Numbered from the stretch's first letter, positions 33,501 to 46,759 are shown. The stretch is DNA of 64,000 nt from Reticulitermes speratus (GCA_021186555.1 JAJKFL010000039.1:36684733-36748732); one strand, 5' to 3'. The notes: generated by a model from the letters alone, not told the origin. Translations and numbers: made by a program.

Positions 33501-34814
33501 AAATTTTACAGAGTAATTAATTAGGAAGTTAACAGTCAGAACACCTAATTTCATTTCTGCTTCACATGCAGTTTTTGAACACAACTGTATACAGTTTTAC
33601 CCCAGAATGTGGGGTAGATCCACCATATGACTCGGGCAGTACTGCTTTGTCCAATTAATGGGATGATTTTTTTTTGTCAACTGCTGTATTTTGTATAACA
33701 CATTTAAATACTGGAATGTAAAAGGACAAAGTATTAGCACAAGATACTATTAAGTAAAGACATAGAAACTTTGAGTTGGTGTACTGTAGGTACACATGCA
33801 AAGAAAAATATGACATTATTGTACACTGGGAATTCTACTGTGTTGTCCTGGTGATAAATAAAAAGCAGCTACAGGAACTGCTTAATATATCTTGATAATG
33901 GTTGACAAAAACATTCAAATGTCTTAAAAATAGTACATAAATATTGCATGAAACTGATTTGGTATAACTAACAGAGATGAAGTAACTATAGAAATGGCTT
34001 GCATCCCAATAGATATTGTCACAAAATACAGTCACAAATTAACAAACAAAAATTCAAAATTCTGTCTGTTGACGTAAGAATAGTTATGGGAAATGATGGC
34101 ATAAATCACTGATTTAATTCAAATAAAAGGGAATTATTGAATGCAGAATCTGTAGGATGTAGAATTATGAAAGTAGCATGTCCCTGCTGTACATCACGTT
34201 TGTAACTTCTGGGTGTGTCCCATTCACTGTATTATGAGTGTTTCCATCCAGAACGTACCAGTTCACCAAACTTTCCATATTCTCCACGCAGAAGACAGTC
34301 ATGTATATCAAGTGGTTAGTGTTAATCTGAGAGAATATTCACTTCATCTTCAGATGGGTGAAAACTGATGTTTCTTTTACAAGTTTTCTTAGCTCTTGTT
34401 ACCTGCTTTCCTTTCCTTTCTGGTCTTTGGGGTTATTTCTAGTTCCTTTGCTCTGGAGATTTACTTTCTTTTATTTGTTTTTCTAATTTTACTTTCATGA
34501 AGACAGCCTTTGTGGATGTTGTCATTGGGATTTCTGAGTGCTGTTTTGCTGTTACATTTTTAGTTACGTGTAATGTGGTAGTGCGCCAGGTGGAAGCAGG
34601 AGAAAGTACAGCATCTTACACCTCTGAACGGGAGTCTTCTGACAGTGAAAGTTCAGAAAGTGGTTTGTCTGAATAGAACAGCTCTGTGATGCAGGTTTTC
34701 TTGGATATGACCTTGTATTGACTGGTAAATACTTCTTGAAGTTTTGGAGCAGCTTGCTATGTCCGTCATCAGGGTCCAAGTAGTTAAAGAAGAGGGCTGA
34801 GCTTCTGTTAAGTG

Positions 34815-34880
34815 TTAGCTCCTATTTACCAATCAACATGATGCCATATACCAGAAGACTTGAGTCTTTTTCAACACTGT
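34815..34880 (+). repeat. Foldback-family relic (right arm)
   Basis: AGCTCCTATTTACCAATC, ATGATGCCATATACCAGAAGACTTGAGTCTTTT matches the right-arm end of the 22228-22456 element; about 60 bases upstream a CCGTCATCAGGGTCC motif may be part of the core. Confidence 0.4.
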
Positions 34881-36869
34881 TTGCTGCTGCTTTATCACTT
34901 TGTTAATTGGTCCATGTTCTGGCTTTGTGACATTGTTGCATCTTAGCTTGTTCATTGTTTGCTGCTCTTCTAATTTAGCATCATGAATGGTGCATGTTGG
35001 CCCATGGCTGGGTACTCCATTGCAGGGATCAAGTGGATATGTCCCTGTGCTAGGGAACCTGGAAAAGTGTTTGATATTGTGGCAGTCTTATGTATGATTT
35101 ATTGAAGATACCTGCAGGATGACAGGGCTTTGGGAGTGGCAGTTCATGAAGCAGTGACATTGTCTGTTGACAGCACTTTTCAGAGGGCTGAAGAAGTAGA
35201 CAACTGTTGGCTGCATATGGTGGAATATATGTGGCACTATTTGCCATTTTGGTTGTGTTTTGATGAACCGAGGAATTTGCTTGGCTTTTAAACAGCAGAA
35301 TTGCCTGTTACATGCATATTATAAACTCCTGATGACTCAGGTTTGTTTTTATCCATGACCTTATCTATATTTGAGTAGACAGTTTGCGCTTATTTGTTAA
35401 TAAAAGCAATCATTCTCCTCATAGTAGTTGCTTCTGGCTTCTACAACCTAATGTCCACATTTTTCTTCAGGAATCCATTACTGTGGGCATTTAAATTTTG
35501 TTCAGTTTGTTTTTGATGCTGTTAGATAAAGTAAGGTATTGTTGGCAAATTCTTTCTCTTTTGCTGCAGGCAGCAGCAGTTTCCTGTTGTACCTAACCTT
35601 GCATATGCTGCCTGATATCAGTCAATCTCTCAGTTTTGTATATACAACATTAAGTATACTCTCATTTTTACTCTCACTGTTCAGTTTTCATATGGATTTC
35701 ACACTCATCCCTGCCTTGACTGCACTTATTGCTGCTCCCAGTTCTTGTTATTTCCATTCAGATTTTTCTGTACTCGTTCAAGACGTCATCTGAGGAAAGA
35801 AATCACTATTGTTGGGGAATGCAAGGGGCAGTCCTGCTACATCACCAGGTATCTGGGGTATTCTTGCAGCCAGACATGGCAACTGTATATACTTTCTCAT
35901 AACGTGTTTATTTCTGCCTGAGCCCAACAAGTTATGAGGCTGAAGATTCAGAGAAATATGCCTAAATATTTGTGTTTTTAAATGTTATCACTTATTTTAA
36001 TAAAAAAGATTACTTAATTACAGTACTTACACTTACCAAGCAATCTGCTAACTTTTATAAATGTGGACGTGAAATGTCTTCAGTGAGGTTTTTTGCACCA
36101 GAAAGAAACAGTGACAGCATGGCATGCTGTAATATCTCGGTACTGTTTGTATGTCATCCGTCAAGCTATATGTACGAAGAGTATGTTAAATTTAAAACCC
36201 CACACACTTCTAGAAGGTTTTTTTTGTTGAGAAGAAGTCTTAGTATGTTTTTAAAGAGTACTAATAATAACAGTATAAATTTGGTCCAATATTTTGGTTC
36301 ATGTTTGGGGTGCAAGGGCCCAGTCCAGTATATTGTGCCCACATGCTGAAGGATAAGAATTGTTGACTGTGGTTATTCTGGTCAAAAAGATGGTTTTTGT
36401 GTTCTTGAATGCACAAATAATGTAGTGCAAGAGTGACAAAACTGTGGTTTCAATAAGTTAACGAGGAAAATGTTTAATTGTATTCTGATCTTATATGGTT
36501 TCTTATAATTTCTATTGCATATCTCACTGCCTATGGCTTCCTGTTACCATAGTTGTTATCCTATAGCAGTTTTTGTCTATCCGTATGTTCTACTTTGTTT
36601 GCAGGGCTTGGCTCTTAATTTATTGGTAATTTTAAAATTAGCACTTGTTATTATGTCCTTTCAACTGTCATGTTGGTCAGTCATCCAGTATTCTCTTGTC
36701 CTGATTGTATAGTTCCTCTTTATACAGTAGTCGCAAGCTCTTACACACTGGGTGTGAGTTTGACAGCAGAAGTACTATTAAGAGTGACTCATTCAGGATA
36801 AGTAGTACAGCTATTGTATAGAAAGGTTACAATATGTAGGACATTTCATTGTAGTTTTGTAAGTGCTAT

Positions 36870-36905
36870 TGTGTGTGTGTATATATATGTGTGTGTGTAT
36901 GCACA
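36870..36905 (+). repeat. GT/TA microsatellite
   Basis: GTGTGTGTGTATATATATGTGTGTGTGTATG. Confidence 0.7.
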
Positions 36906-38445
36906 TGTGTGGGAATGGTGTTTTTTCACATGACCTGGCAGTGTGGTAGTTGTGGCCTTAAAAGAAAAAGTCCATTTTTGTATTTGTTTGAAAACAGTTT
37001 TATTATAGCCTATAATCACTAAGGTAACAGACCAGTAGGCCCATTGATCCCTGTTTGAAACTGTCTAACACTGCTGATATCTGTGTATCTGTCTTGCCAT
37101 TAATAGATGTACTTATTGAAAGTTCTTCCTGCCATGACTTAGGATAATATGAGAGACTTCATACACATCTTTTATGGTTTATTGCATTACCATCACCTTT
37201 CATCAGTTCACAAACTGGGACAATAAAGCAGTAATAATTGTATTGTAAAATAACTTGTATATTAAGTGTGATGGAAAGTTTGGCAGTCGTATGAGGAAGG
37301 CAGAACATGTACACGGCACGATGACGGGTAATATAAAGTTGGTGTTAGACACATTACTGTAAATACCCAAGGGTATGAACCTTGGTGTCATTTCATTGTC
37401 ATTATATCATTCCTCATATGTGTTACTGAAAAGAGTATGAGAATTGATGGTAGTAAGTTGAGTGGTTAGCAGTTTCTGCTGTTTTAGTTGGAGTAAACAC
37501 AGAAGTGCATTTTAAAAATTATTTAGTTTTGTCTTTTTAAAACTGGACATCATTGTACACACATTGTCCTAGTTTGAACTGTACGTAGTAGTGGGGTATC
37601 CATAAACATGGGCAAAGTAACATATACCCATATAAATTATGCATAATGGAGGTGGTCCCATTTTATTTTCAGTTTTATAAATTTCCTGCCTTTGAGCTAC
37701 TTTGTACATTTTTAACCCACACAGTCACCACATGCTTGATGTGTTGAAACAGCATATCTGTAATCAATTTGTATGCTGTTGATACTGTATGGAGTTCATA
37801 AACGTTTTTATAACTCAGTACATCATGACTGTCTATACGGCACACTGGAAGGTACTGTTATCTAGTGACTGGTTTACCAATTTCATTCTCACATAATTTG
37901 ATATAATAGAACTTTGATGGACACTTGTAAGCTCTTCTGTAGCAAAGTGCATCTTGTAATGGATGCACAGTTCAACTTTCTTTTACCCATCATATCATTA
38001 CGTTCTTCAGCTCCAGGATTAATGGTTACTGGGTTAACTGGGATATTCAGGCTGAAACAAGAGATAATTAGCATTCTGGAACATGAAACATTCAGCTGTG
38101 TTGATCAATGTGTAACTAGTACAGTTAGAATAATAGTTATCAAGATGCATGAATATCTGTACTACTTTGCAATAGTAATGGTTTACTCTTTTTGTATAAA
38201 TGGTCTGCTGTTTTGTTGGTATTAATTATTCATGTTTGCATTTACATTATTTTTTCCTGGGATTTGTGTACCTCATTGTTTCTTCATTCAAATTGCAAAA
38301 TGGAAGTCATTCAACAAGACAGGCCTTTGAAAGTTCAGAGAATAAGATTTTGATTGCATCTGTTGGTGACAGCTTCAAATATGAAGGCTGGGTGTATGAA
38401 AACTAGTCATAAAAATGCAAGAATTCAGGTTCTCAGTGGTATTGC

Positions 38446-38629
38446 TGAAGGTTCAAGTCTTGTGGGATGTGACTGTTACTGGGCGAGTGGTTTCCAATGT
38501 TTCAAATGTTCATAGTGTCTTCATCTTCAGGGTCAGGCAGTGAAAGAAGAAGTGTTTGACCATGAAGATGAAGATACTATGATTGTTTCTTGCCAGGTGA
38601 CACAGTCACATTCCAAAAGACTTCAGTAT
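38446..38629. repeat. Foldback element
   Basis: GTTCAAGTCTTGTGGGATGTGACTGT on the left mirrors ACAGTCACATTCCAAAAGACTTC on the right. The interior holds CTTCATCTTCAGGGTCAGG and, inverted, GAAGATGAAGATACTATG. On the minus strand the left half reads CCTGAAGATGAAGACACTATG ... TTTGAAACATTGGAAACC, the CTGANGA...GAAAC order. Confidence 0.65.
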
Positions 38630-39108
38630 TTCGTCTCAAGTCCAGAATGGAAATCGTCTTTACTAAGTGTCACATTTTGTATCAGTACAAGGGGTTAACT
38701 TTATCATTGTTCATAGTTACAGCTGTGTGTTGAAGACCATTTTAAAGATTTGTTATTGCTCATGTACTGGTGTATCTGCCATGGCATTCACTGTGTAGGT
38801 TCACTGTTATGTATGAGCTTAAATTTTTGGATTTTTTAGTCACAGATTGAAAATAAGAAAAAATGTGATACAGTGCTGTGTTTGTTCCTATTGAGAGGGC
38901 TCTTCTCGTATGCAACTTGCTTTACTTATCTGCTGTAGAATCATTTATTTGCAGTTTATGAATTCCGTATTACAGCATGATGATGAAATACACATGACAG
39001 AACTTTTGAAACCTGATATAATGTGAATAAACATTTACCATGTAACTTCATTTTAAGGTGTTTCAGCATAAAACACCTTTTTAATGTGTCAGTATGTGAA
39101 TAATTTAC

Positions 39109-39120
39109 ATACATAATTCA
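39109..39120 (+). repeat. 12-bp target-site duplication, left
   Basis: ATACATAATTCA, identical to 39386-39397. Confidence 0.75.
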
Positions 39121-39385
39121 ATCTTTAGTCTTAACTCACCATGCATTTTTATTATTTTAGATATACACCAACAAAATGCACAAATTTTAACTTATGAACG
39201 AGTGTTTTTATGCTCTAAAATAGTGCATAATTTTACAAGTGTCATCAACAGATCCATCATTTGAAAAGCACTTTTTATAAGGAAAACCCCTGATAAAGAG
39301 CTGAAACACGTGTAGGGTTAAAATCACGATAAGGAGCTAATTTGCACCTTTATTAATTTGTGCATTTTGTTGGTGTATATCTAAA
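39121..39385 (+). mobile_element. Hammerhead-like hairpin retroelement (single copy)
   Basis: The left arm (ATCTTTAGTCTTAACTCACC ... ACACCAACAAAATGCACAAA) and right arm (TTTGTGCATTTTGTTGGTGTATATCTAAA) are inverted relative to each other. Just left of the right arm lies CTGATAA (39290-39296), six bases, then GAAAC (39303-39307) and ACGTGTAGGGTTA. Both ends match the 10663-12074 array, which carries the same start and the same terminal TTGGTGT motif. The hammerhead core is damaged here (CTGATAA instead of CTGANGA, and a stub for stem II). Confidence 0.7.
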
Positions 39386-39397
39386 ATACATAATTCA
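39386..39397 (+). repeat. 12-bp target-site duplication, right
   Basis: Second ATACATAATTCA directly after the element. Confidence 0.75.
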
Positions 39398-40520
39398 GTT
39401 TAATTCTTTCACATGAAGTCAGAATGACAATATATTCTTGCCCTAAAAAGCTGAAGGTTAAAATTTATACAACTGTAGTTTTGCCCTGTTGTTTTACTCG
39501 TATGTGGTTACACAATGTGGTCTCTTACTCAGTGGGAGATACAAATACTGATGAGAATATTGAACGTAAGAGAGACGAGTTAGTCCATTGCTGTGCCATT
39601 TAAAGTTACTATATCCTGATACTATCAGACCAGTGTAGCTGGTTACATAAATAACAAAATGTGATATTTCAGAAACTGCAAGTTTGGTGGTATCATCTGT
39701 GGCTGTATCTTTCACTGATTTCACCTTATATCCTTCACAATATTTATAAAGATTAAGGAATTGATTTATGTGTTTTAGCATTTACCACCTTCATATTCTT
39801 AAGTCTATCACTATTACATCTCTTTCAAGACCATGTATAGAAGTGTGTCTTGTATTGTAACGTGATCACCAGTACACTGGTTATTAGTGGTTTATTTCTT
39901 CCAACTCGTATGCCTAATGGGCTCCTACTGGCCTGCCTTATCTGTATTAAAGTAGTTCATTATAGGTGAATATGTGTTTAGTAAAATATGTCTGTTTTTA
40001 AGTTTAATAACTTGTTCACAGATGTAGGGGTTTTAGAAGTCTCAGGCTTTAGTATATGTGAGAGCAGGCTTACAAAATGATGAAAATTCTAGATTAAGTT
40101 CTTGCATTTCGGTTGTACAGCTTGTAGTTACGTCCCAGATTTGTGACCTCTGATCATAATTCGGAAGCGTTACTGTGTGATAATGTTTGAAAGATTGTAC
40201 AGGCAGCATGTCTATTAGAGCAAATGGTACCCAGTAACTATTGTATTCGGGACTCAAATATGATATTTGTTTTAAACTTAGGTTTTAAGAAAGTGAACAT
40301 AAAACATTCTTAAACTGTATCTCTGCTTTGAAATTATTTGTGAAGAATTTTGTTTAGTACACTTTTATGAGTTAAGCCCTGTTTAATTTTGTATATCATG
40401 ATATTGGTACAAAGTTTGTTGTGTTTACTAATCGGAAAGAGGACAGGTAGGGAGACGAGGAATGAAACTGTGTTGTCGTATTGGATGTGACAATGAAATT
40501 ACTCTCACCACAGTTGGAAG
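39398..40520. other. Intergenic, nothing recognised
   Basis: AT-rich, short frames only, no repeat identified. Confidence 0.5.
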
Positions 40521-40528
40521 ATGTATAG

Positions 40529-40824
40529 CAGGGGTTTCCAGTGAGATAAGCTTTGGGAGCCACACATTATGAAAGGAAACTTAGGCAAGAGCCATGTACT
40601 AATAAAATATTTTTTTCCTTATTTAATTACTTCTTATTTCTGTTGTTCATATTACAGTAGGTTAGTTTCAGATAGTTCTGAGTCTTCTTTCTTTAGAAAA
40701 TCTTTTAAATACCATTGCCGGTCAGCCTTGTGTGCATGTAAACTACCTGAATATTATTTTTTTTTTACAGGCAACTTGCATGAGCCACACTAGTGATGTG
40801 TGAGCCATGTTGTGGCCACCCCTG
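40529..40824. mobile_element. hAT-like MITE with 8-bp duplication
   Basis: Starts CAGGGGTTTCCAGTG and ends TTGTGGCCACCCCTG, terminal inverted repeats typical of nonautonomous hAT elements. The flanking 8-mers ATGTATAG (40521-40528) and ATATATAG (40825-40832) agree at 7 of 8. Subterminal GAGCCACA and TGAGCCATG repeats also fit. Confidence 0.75.
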
Positions 40825-41214
40825 ATATATAGCAAATGGGAATAGTATTTTTCCGATGTGATGAATAAAGTGTGAATATTGTGATAGTTTATATCCACTA
40901 CAAAGTATGAAATCTGTTTTTACATTTTAGCGTTGTTTATTTACACTCTGACTGTTGTGTCATATGAACAATGTCAGATCAAGCCCTGAACTTCCTGTTG
41001 GCAGTATAAGTAAGACCTTGGGCACACGGTGGGTTTATTTGATACGGTATCGTTATTGGTCATTGATTGCATGTGATTTCTTTAAATCAAATTATGTGAC
41101 ACAATAGCTCTGTATCAGTATGATTCCTGATTATGCCATATTTGTGAATCCACAATATTTTGTTGCTATAAATAATTTTATTACAGATATTTCTAAATAT
41201 TATTAGTGCATCAC

Positions 41215-41390
41215 TGAATGGGCTGATAGAGCGGGAATGTCTGGAGTTGTATTTGGAGATGCCTGGTTCGAATCTTTGCCAGGTCTTTGGCTGTCCTGAC
41301 TGATAGTTTCCATGTTTTTCCTTAATCCATCCAGGAACATGCCAGGATAATACCTTACTTAGACCACAGTCACATCCTTCCGTATCCATT
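41215..41390 (+). mobile_element. tRNA-derived SINE, family 2
   Basis: B-box-like CCTGGTTCGAATCTTTGCCAGG, followed by a tail with CCATGTTTTTCCTTAATCCATCCAGG, CATGCCAGGATAATACCTTA and GACCACAGTCACATCCTTCC, the body of a SINE type widespread in arthropods (variants of CCAGGCAAATGCCGGG...). Unrelated to family 1 in its body. Confidence 0.65.
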
Positions 41391-41475
41391 CCAATTCATC
41401 ATTTACGAATCGTCGTACAATTTGACATCATGAAGTATGAATTACTGACAATATCATAAAATGATATTATTAGTG

Positions 41476-41861
41476 TACAGTATAATCAGGTCCAGGTGCA
41501 CACCCAGGATTTTTCACTGGTGTGAGGGGGGGGGGGGGGGGGGCTGACCCTGCAGCTCTATATAATTTATGTTTGATTTTAAAAACTGTGTTATAAAAAT
41601 CATGTCATAAATGCAGCTGTAACATAACACTGTTTGCAACCATGTTTATGTACATATAAATATACCTATGTTCCATGACTCATGTACTGAATTTAAATCT
41701 AGGATCTAATCTTGTTTTTTAAGTTCATTTGAGACTACCTAAGTTTATTTTATTTTTAAAAGTTTCAGTGTACTAGTCATCACCTGATTTCAGTGGCTGA
41801 AGGGCTGCAGCCCAGCAACCCCACTTTGGGTGTGGGCCTGATCAGATCAGATTATACTGTA
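41476..41861. mobile_element. pogo/mariner-like MITE with internal G18 tract
   Basis: TACAGTATAATC at the left and GATTATACTGTA at the right are exact 12-bp inverted termini with TA at the ends; the subterminal AGGTCCAGGTGCACACCC / GGGTGTGGGCCTGAT also pair. The interior holds 18 consecutive G at 41526-41543. Confidence 0.6.
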
Positions 41862-42650
41862 CAGGAGGATAATCTGAACAAACCATCAGTGCATTGCTAA
41901 TGTTTTTTGTTACATGCATTCATAAGTTGATTAAAATATGTAATGTAATACAAAAGGAAAATAAAGGTGGCTGGAGTAAGAAGTTAAAAAATAGAATGGA
42001 AGGTGAATTACTGAACCATGTTGTAGACTGCTTGGACTTAGAAGTTTAGTGAGGATGGAAAGTTCAGTTTGATTTCTTTTGTTTGTGTTTGTAATATTTA
42101 TACTTCAGTTCATGGAGGTAATATTCTAATACACATATGAAACTGCTTTTTAGTCTGTTAAAACTGTAGTGGTGTCTTTAGTATCCTCTCTCCATAAACA
42201 TACTGGATTTCAGTATTGAAAGTTTGTTCTTGTGAGAAAGAATTTAGTTTCTTCATCCTTTGACCAAGACCATGACATCCAAAATAAAGTTGAACCTCTC
42301 CTAGGTGTGTGATGTGTTGCCTTGGAGACTGCACAGAAATTGACATCATCTTAAGAAGTGCAGAAGTATGAAATTGGTACATGGGAAAAAGTTGTGTCTT
42401 TCATCAAAGCATCTGTATTGAATAATGCTTGCATATGAAACTGCGGCATAAGTTGTGAGGGAAGTATGGGGTAAGTAAGTACTTTTGTACTACTACTGTC
42501 AGTATGACTGTCATCGCTGCCACCATCACCACTGATATTAATTAGTGTTTATTTTGCCATTTGTCAGGTTGTATCTTTATCAATTGTGGAATGTCAAGAG
42601 CCAATGAAACCAGACGGGTGTCAAATTATCGAAATTCTGGATTATCAAAC

Positions 42651-42829
42651 TACAGTAAAACCCTGATTTAATGTTCCCGTGTTTAGTGAAATCCTGAATT
42701 TAGTGATGATTTTTTCATGTCCTGACAATAGCTCCATATAAACAATGTAACCTCTATTTAATGAAAACGTCAATTTAGTGAAATATATTGTAATCCCCCA
42801 GCAATTCATTAAATAGGGGTTTTGTTGTA
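42651..42829. mobile_element. pogo/Tigger-type MITE
   Basis: TACAGTAAAACCCTGATTTAATG at the left and CATTAAATAGGGGTTTTGTTGTA at the right form about 23-bp inverted termini; TAGTGAAA / AATTTAGTG motifs recur inside. The TACAGTA(A/G)AACCC end is characteristic of pogo/Tigger derivatives. Confidence 0.7.
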
Positions 42830-43584
42830 CCTATACTGCACTAATTTCTTACAGGTATTATGTGTTACTGCTCCTAGATTAGGGCTGCACAACTAATCAG
42901 AGGATTATTCCATTTGAATATCTCCTTCAGCTGCTGGTCCAGGAGCAGCAGGTTCCTTTTCTATGTTTTCTGTAGTTTCTTCATTTTCTACCAGGGATGC
43001 TAAAGGACTCAACTGCCAAAGTATCAGGATTTCCCGAGTATCAGCATTCGGATTAAAGGAATTGTGTTGTATTTCCTGAGATTAATATCATGGTATACCT
43101 TAAATAGAAACTGCTCATATGTAAAGAAACAGTTATTATTTTAAGCTATTCATTTATTTCTGAAATTTAAGATGTTTAATCAAAAAATTCAGGAGATGGG
43201 TGTCACAGCATGTCTGATCTTGAACTGGTAACTTCTCCAGAAACATTTAATTTTCAACTCATCATTGTAACAAACCTAGACATTAGGAGTTCTGAGCAGA
43301 AATGGAAACCTAGTTCGAGTTGTGTAGATTTATAGTGTGGCATGTCTGTTCATATTACTATTGTTGTCATATTTTAATTCTGATCAGCCTTCATGAAGGG
43401 CAGATACTGTATACATTGAATTTGTCAGATATAAATAAGAGTTTAAATTGTTGCCATGTTTGTATTTGTCTTGAAGGCAATATGTTATATTTGATGCATA
43501 TGTTTTTGGCCTATCTCTGTACCAAATTTAACATGCCTAGCTCCAATAGTTCATTAGTTATTAAAACCCATCAAACCGAAAGAA

Positions 43585-43880
43585 AGGTAAAGTTTTCCTC
43601 ATCCACACGAAGACGTAAGGGGGGGAGCAAATGTATTCCTCCAATCGTTGTTAACTTTGGCATTAGATGTATGTGAGTGGTCAACTTTGTGCCCTACCCA
43701 CTTTATTCCAGTGAATGAAGCCTGGTACCCACCTAGCCTTCTATTTGGAGGTTAGGTGGACCCCAGAGCTCATCTGGACATTTGGAGAAGAGAAAACCTC
43801 TATCTCTTGCCAGGATTTGAACCCCATATTGTGCAGCCTATAGTGTAATCATTGTACTGACTATGCTACCCTGGAGCCCT
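43585..43880 (-). mobile_element. SINE family 1, reverse, diverged
   Basis: AAGGTAAAGTTTTCCTC (tail), GAGTGGTCAACTTTG, TGGACCCCAGAGCTCATCTGGACATTTGGAG, CTTGCCAGGATTTGAACCCCATATTG and GTACTGACTATGCTACCC (tRNA head) lie in reversed family order. The 118-codon frame at 43320-43676 overlaps it and is not a gene. Confidence 0.7.
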
Positions 43881-44589
43881 CAGACAGAAAGAGAAAGGAA
43901 ATTGTAGCATGGCTGCATCACGATACTTTTTATGAAAGCATTACCTTTATAAAAGTTGTGTGTTTTGTAAGGTGTTTATTAAATGCCCTGAAAAGTCCAA
44001 AAATTCTAAAATTAAGGGAAAATGTTTAATTTTATATTTCAGTATTTTTGCAGTATGTTTTATGGTTTATTGTAAGATGTGATTATAGGTGGAACAGCAT
44101 GTTCCTTTGAGCATGTCTTTGTTTCTGCAAATGAGCTGTTCTGTTAATTTTTACAGTGTATGCTTGCAATTTGATGTAGTCCCAGGAGCTGAAGTCACTG
44201 ACTCGTCAGGACTACCACACATTTTTGCTGTAGCAACTTGTGAGATGTGAGCATAACTAGAATGTAGATTCTGTACTGCAGGGCTGGCTACTTTGTTCAA
44301 AGTTCAACAATTTTCCAACTGTAGTATGTGTAAGTTAACTTCATTCTGGATGAGTTCTTAAATCATCTGCTTGTCTGTGTTTGCAGTCATCATGTCTGCA
44401 AAAAATACATTTGTTCTGGTCTTAAAGGCATTATTTGTTGGTGTTCTAAGATGTAACCCAAAATTTTGTAATGGTTTTAGACTTTCTGGACATTCTGTAG
44501 ATGTTATATCAAAGAATATTTTGAGAGACAAATTCTAATATATGAAATTAATTATGAAAATAAATGCAACCATTTACACTTTATAACTT

Positions 44590-44800
44590 TTAGATGGGAT
44601 GATAATATTAAAATGGGTCTTCAAGAAGTGAAATGGGAGGACAGTGATTGGATTGGTCTGGCTGAAGATAGGGACAGGTGGCAGGCTTTTGTGAACGTGG
44701 TAATGAATCTTCGGGCCCCATAAAATGCAGAGAATTTCTTGACTAGCTGAGGACCTGTTAGCTTCTCAAGAAGGGCTCTGCTCCATGGAGTTAGTTATTT
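44590..44800 (+). mobile_element. LINE 3'-end relic
   Basis: The + strand frame reads GLQEVKWEDSDWIGLAEDR, RWQAFVNVVMNLRAP, then a stop and a short conserved noncoding tail (TTGACTAGCTGAGGACC, CTCCATGGAGTTAG). This looks like the C-terminal end of a non-LTR retrotransposon; the family is not certain. A second decayed copy lies at 20640-20800. Confidence 0.5.
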
Positions 44801-46640
44801 TATAACTTTCCCTGTTCTTAATATTGTCTCTTGTTTCAAATAATACTGTAGCCCTATGGCATAAACATTTTAAGGTACATAACAGTAGGTACTTAGTGAT
44901 TTATTCTTCCTCTGTTCCAGCTTCTTACTAAGGCACGCCATGGAGGGCTGGTTGGATCCTCAATGGTGGAAGGACTACAGAGAAAACACTGATATATATT
45001 TTTATTTTCATTTCTTTGTCATAATTAGTAATGCATTAATTAGAGAACTGTCTGCTAACTGAATGCAAACCCTGAGTCAATCACACACATCTACCACCTT
45101 CACAATTTGTTTATTGTTACCATCTCGGTCTTCCAGTTGGTATTGACAGTAGTGTCCTTCATTAAAGTTCTGAGGTGCGTGTCAACCCCCTCTTAATTTC
45201 ACCTACTTAATAATACTAAACGGCCTATGTGAGTCATGAAATTTCTGATTATTAGCCTGTTTATCATTTATGCTGATTCATATCAGTCAGATATATTGCC
45301 TACATCAAAAATTGTTATGTAAATCATTTTTCCATGTGGCCAAAGTTTAAAGAAATACAGTTCGATTCTGGGCATTGTGTGTAGTACCATTAGTTTTGCA
45401 GCAGTATACAGTATATTTGCATGAACAATAACAGACCATGGAAACCAAACAGCTACACAAAGTGCTTGACATTAGAATGCTATGTGGTGACTATATGGAA
45501 TTTGTTTTGCAAACAGATACATAACTCCAGAAAAATATGTATTATTATTATTTATTTTTACCTTGAGCCTGGGCGCATCTTTGTGCTGTGCTAATAAAAT
45601 AGAAAATTGTGCTAAAAAATGTGCCATGAAGAAGTACCCCAAGACCTCCTACCCACCAGATTTTGAGTGTCGATACAAAGACGCCGACAGGTTTTTTGCA
45701 AGTTGGTGCACATTACCAATATGTGAGGTGACAAGAGTTTTCAGTGATCAGTGCTGGACAAGATAGTAATGTAGCTGTCATTTAACTAAAATCCTTAATT
45801 CATAGACTAAAACTGTAAGAACTGTATGAAATTTAGTTTCGTTTTTGTATATTTTTTATTGTTTGATACAAAAAATTATTATGTATCAAAATCCCAAGGA
45901 GGTGAATGTGCACCACCTTGCATCTTGCTGCCCGTGGTTTATATGTGCACACTTTGTCTTTGGCTGCTTTATTCAGAAGTATTTTTGTTCTGTAGTCTTC
46001 GTTGTTTGATAGTCTTTGAAGTTATTCTGTATGATTTTTTATCAAAGTTGATTTTAAGGTCATATTCCAATTATGGATCCACTGAATTCTTTACTTTTTT
46101 TAACTCTTCTTATCAAAATAACACATTTGCTCTTAACCACTTTTATCTTCTGTGCTTCATTCGGTAGATTCCTAATTACCTGTTCCACCATTTTGTATTC
46201 CTGAACTCTTCAGGTCGAAAAATAATTTCCAAGTGTAACAGTTCAGGCAAGTTTTTCTTCTGAACAATTCTTTGTTATGAGGCATTGTTCGTATGACAAC
46301 AGAGATTCTTTTATCATCTTGTGAAAAATGTGGCAAACCGTGGTAATCTTGATTGAGTTGCATGAAATTATATTAGAGCCTTCCCATGTAACCCTTTGTG
46401 GCAGGGAACTCTTCTTTCACTCAGTTCTGCATTACATATGAAGCTGTGCATTCACAGATGCATCAATGTACACTTCCTGCAGAACTATATGTACAATATT
46501 CCAATCATTGTAAAACAAAATGCCAACCCCAAATATTCAGTCCATAATGTATCAAATCTCCCTTTTGAAAAATTTTTCAAACTATTTGTGCTTAGTTCTA
46601 GCACGTCTTTCTATCATCCATGAAAATTAAAACATGACCA
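44801..46640. other. Intergenic, nothing recognised
   Basis: AT-rich. Frames at 45563 and 45826 show no coding character I trust. Confidence 0.45.
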
Positions 46641-46649
46641 CCTTTAACA

Positions 46650-46750
46650 TTAAAAGGTGAAGGTAAAAGTCATCTCAAAACATTCCATGACTGGCACAGA
46701 CAGGAGAATAGAGGTATAGCTGTAATCCCCATGAGTCAGTTAGACTCGCA
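46650..46750 (-). mobile_element. SINE family 1 tail fragment, reverse
   Basis: AAAAGGTGAAGGTAAAAGTC, CAGACAGGAGAATAGAGGTATAGCTGTAA resembles the reversed 3' portion of family 1 (AAAGTTCTCCC ... GAGTAGAGGTATAGCTCTA). Short and weak. Confidence 0.35.
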
Positions 46751-46759
46751 CAATTAATG

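Larger units (their letters stand above)
30513..39108. other. UPF0047 3' UTR and gene-poor intergenic DNA
   Basis: About 8.6 kb of AT-rich DNA. Only short frames without coding character. Contents I can support: a foldback arm relic at 34815-34880, a GT/TA microsatellite at 36870-36905 and a foldback at 38446-38629. The 3' end of the UPF0047 transcript is not obvious. Confidence 0.5.

Noticed and set aside
35539..35793. 84-codon Ser/Leu/Phe-rich frame resembling a membrane protein
   Set aside because: T-rich sequence gives hydrophobic frames by chance; no splice sites, start context or family motif.
43320..43676. 118-codon frame
   Set aside because: Its second half is a reversed SINE; the first half has no coding character.
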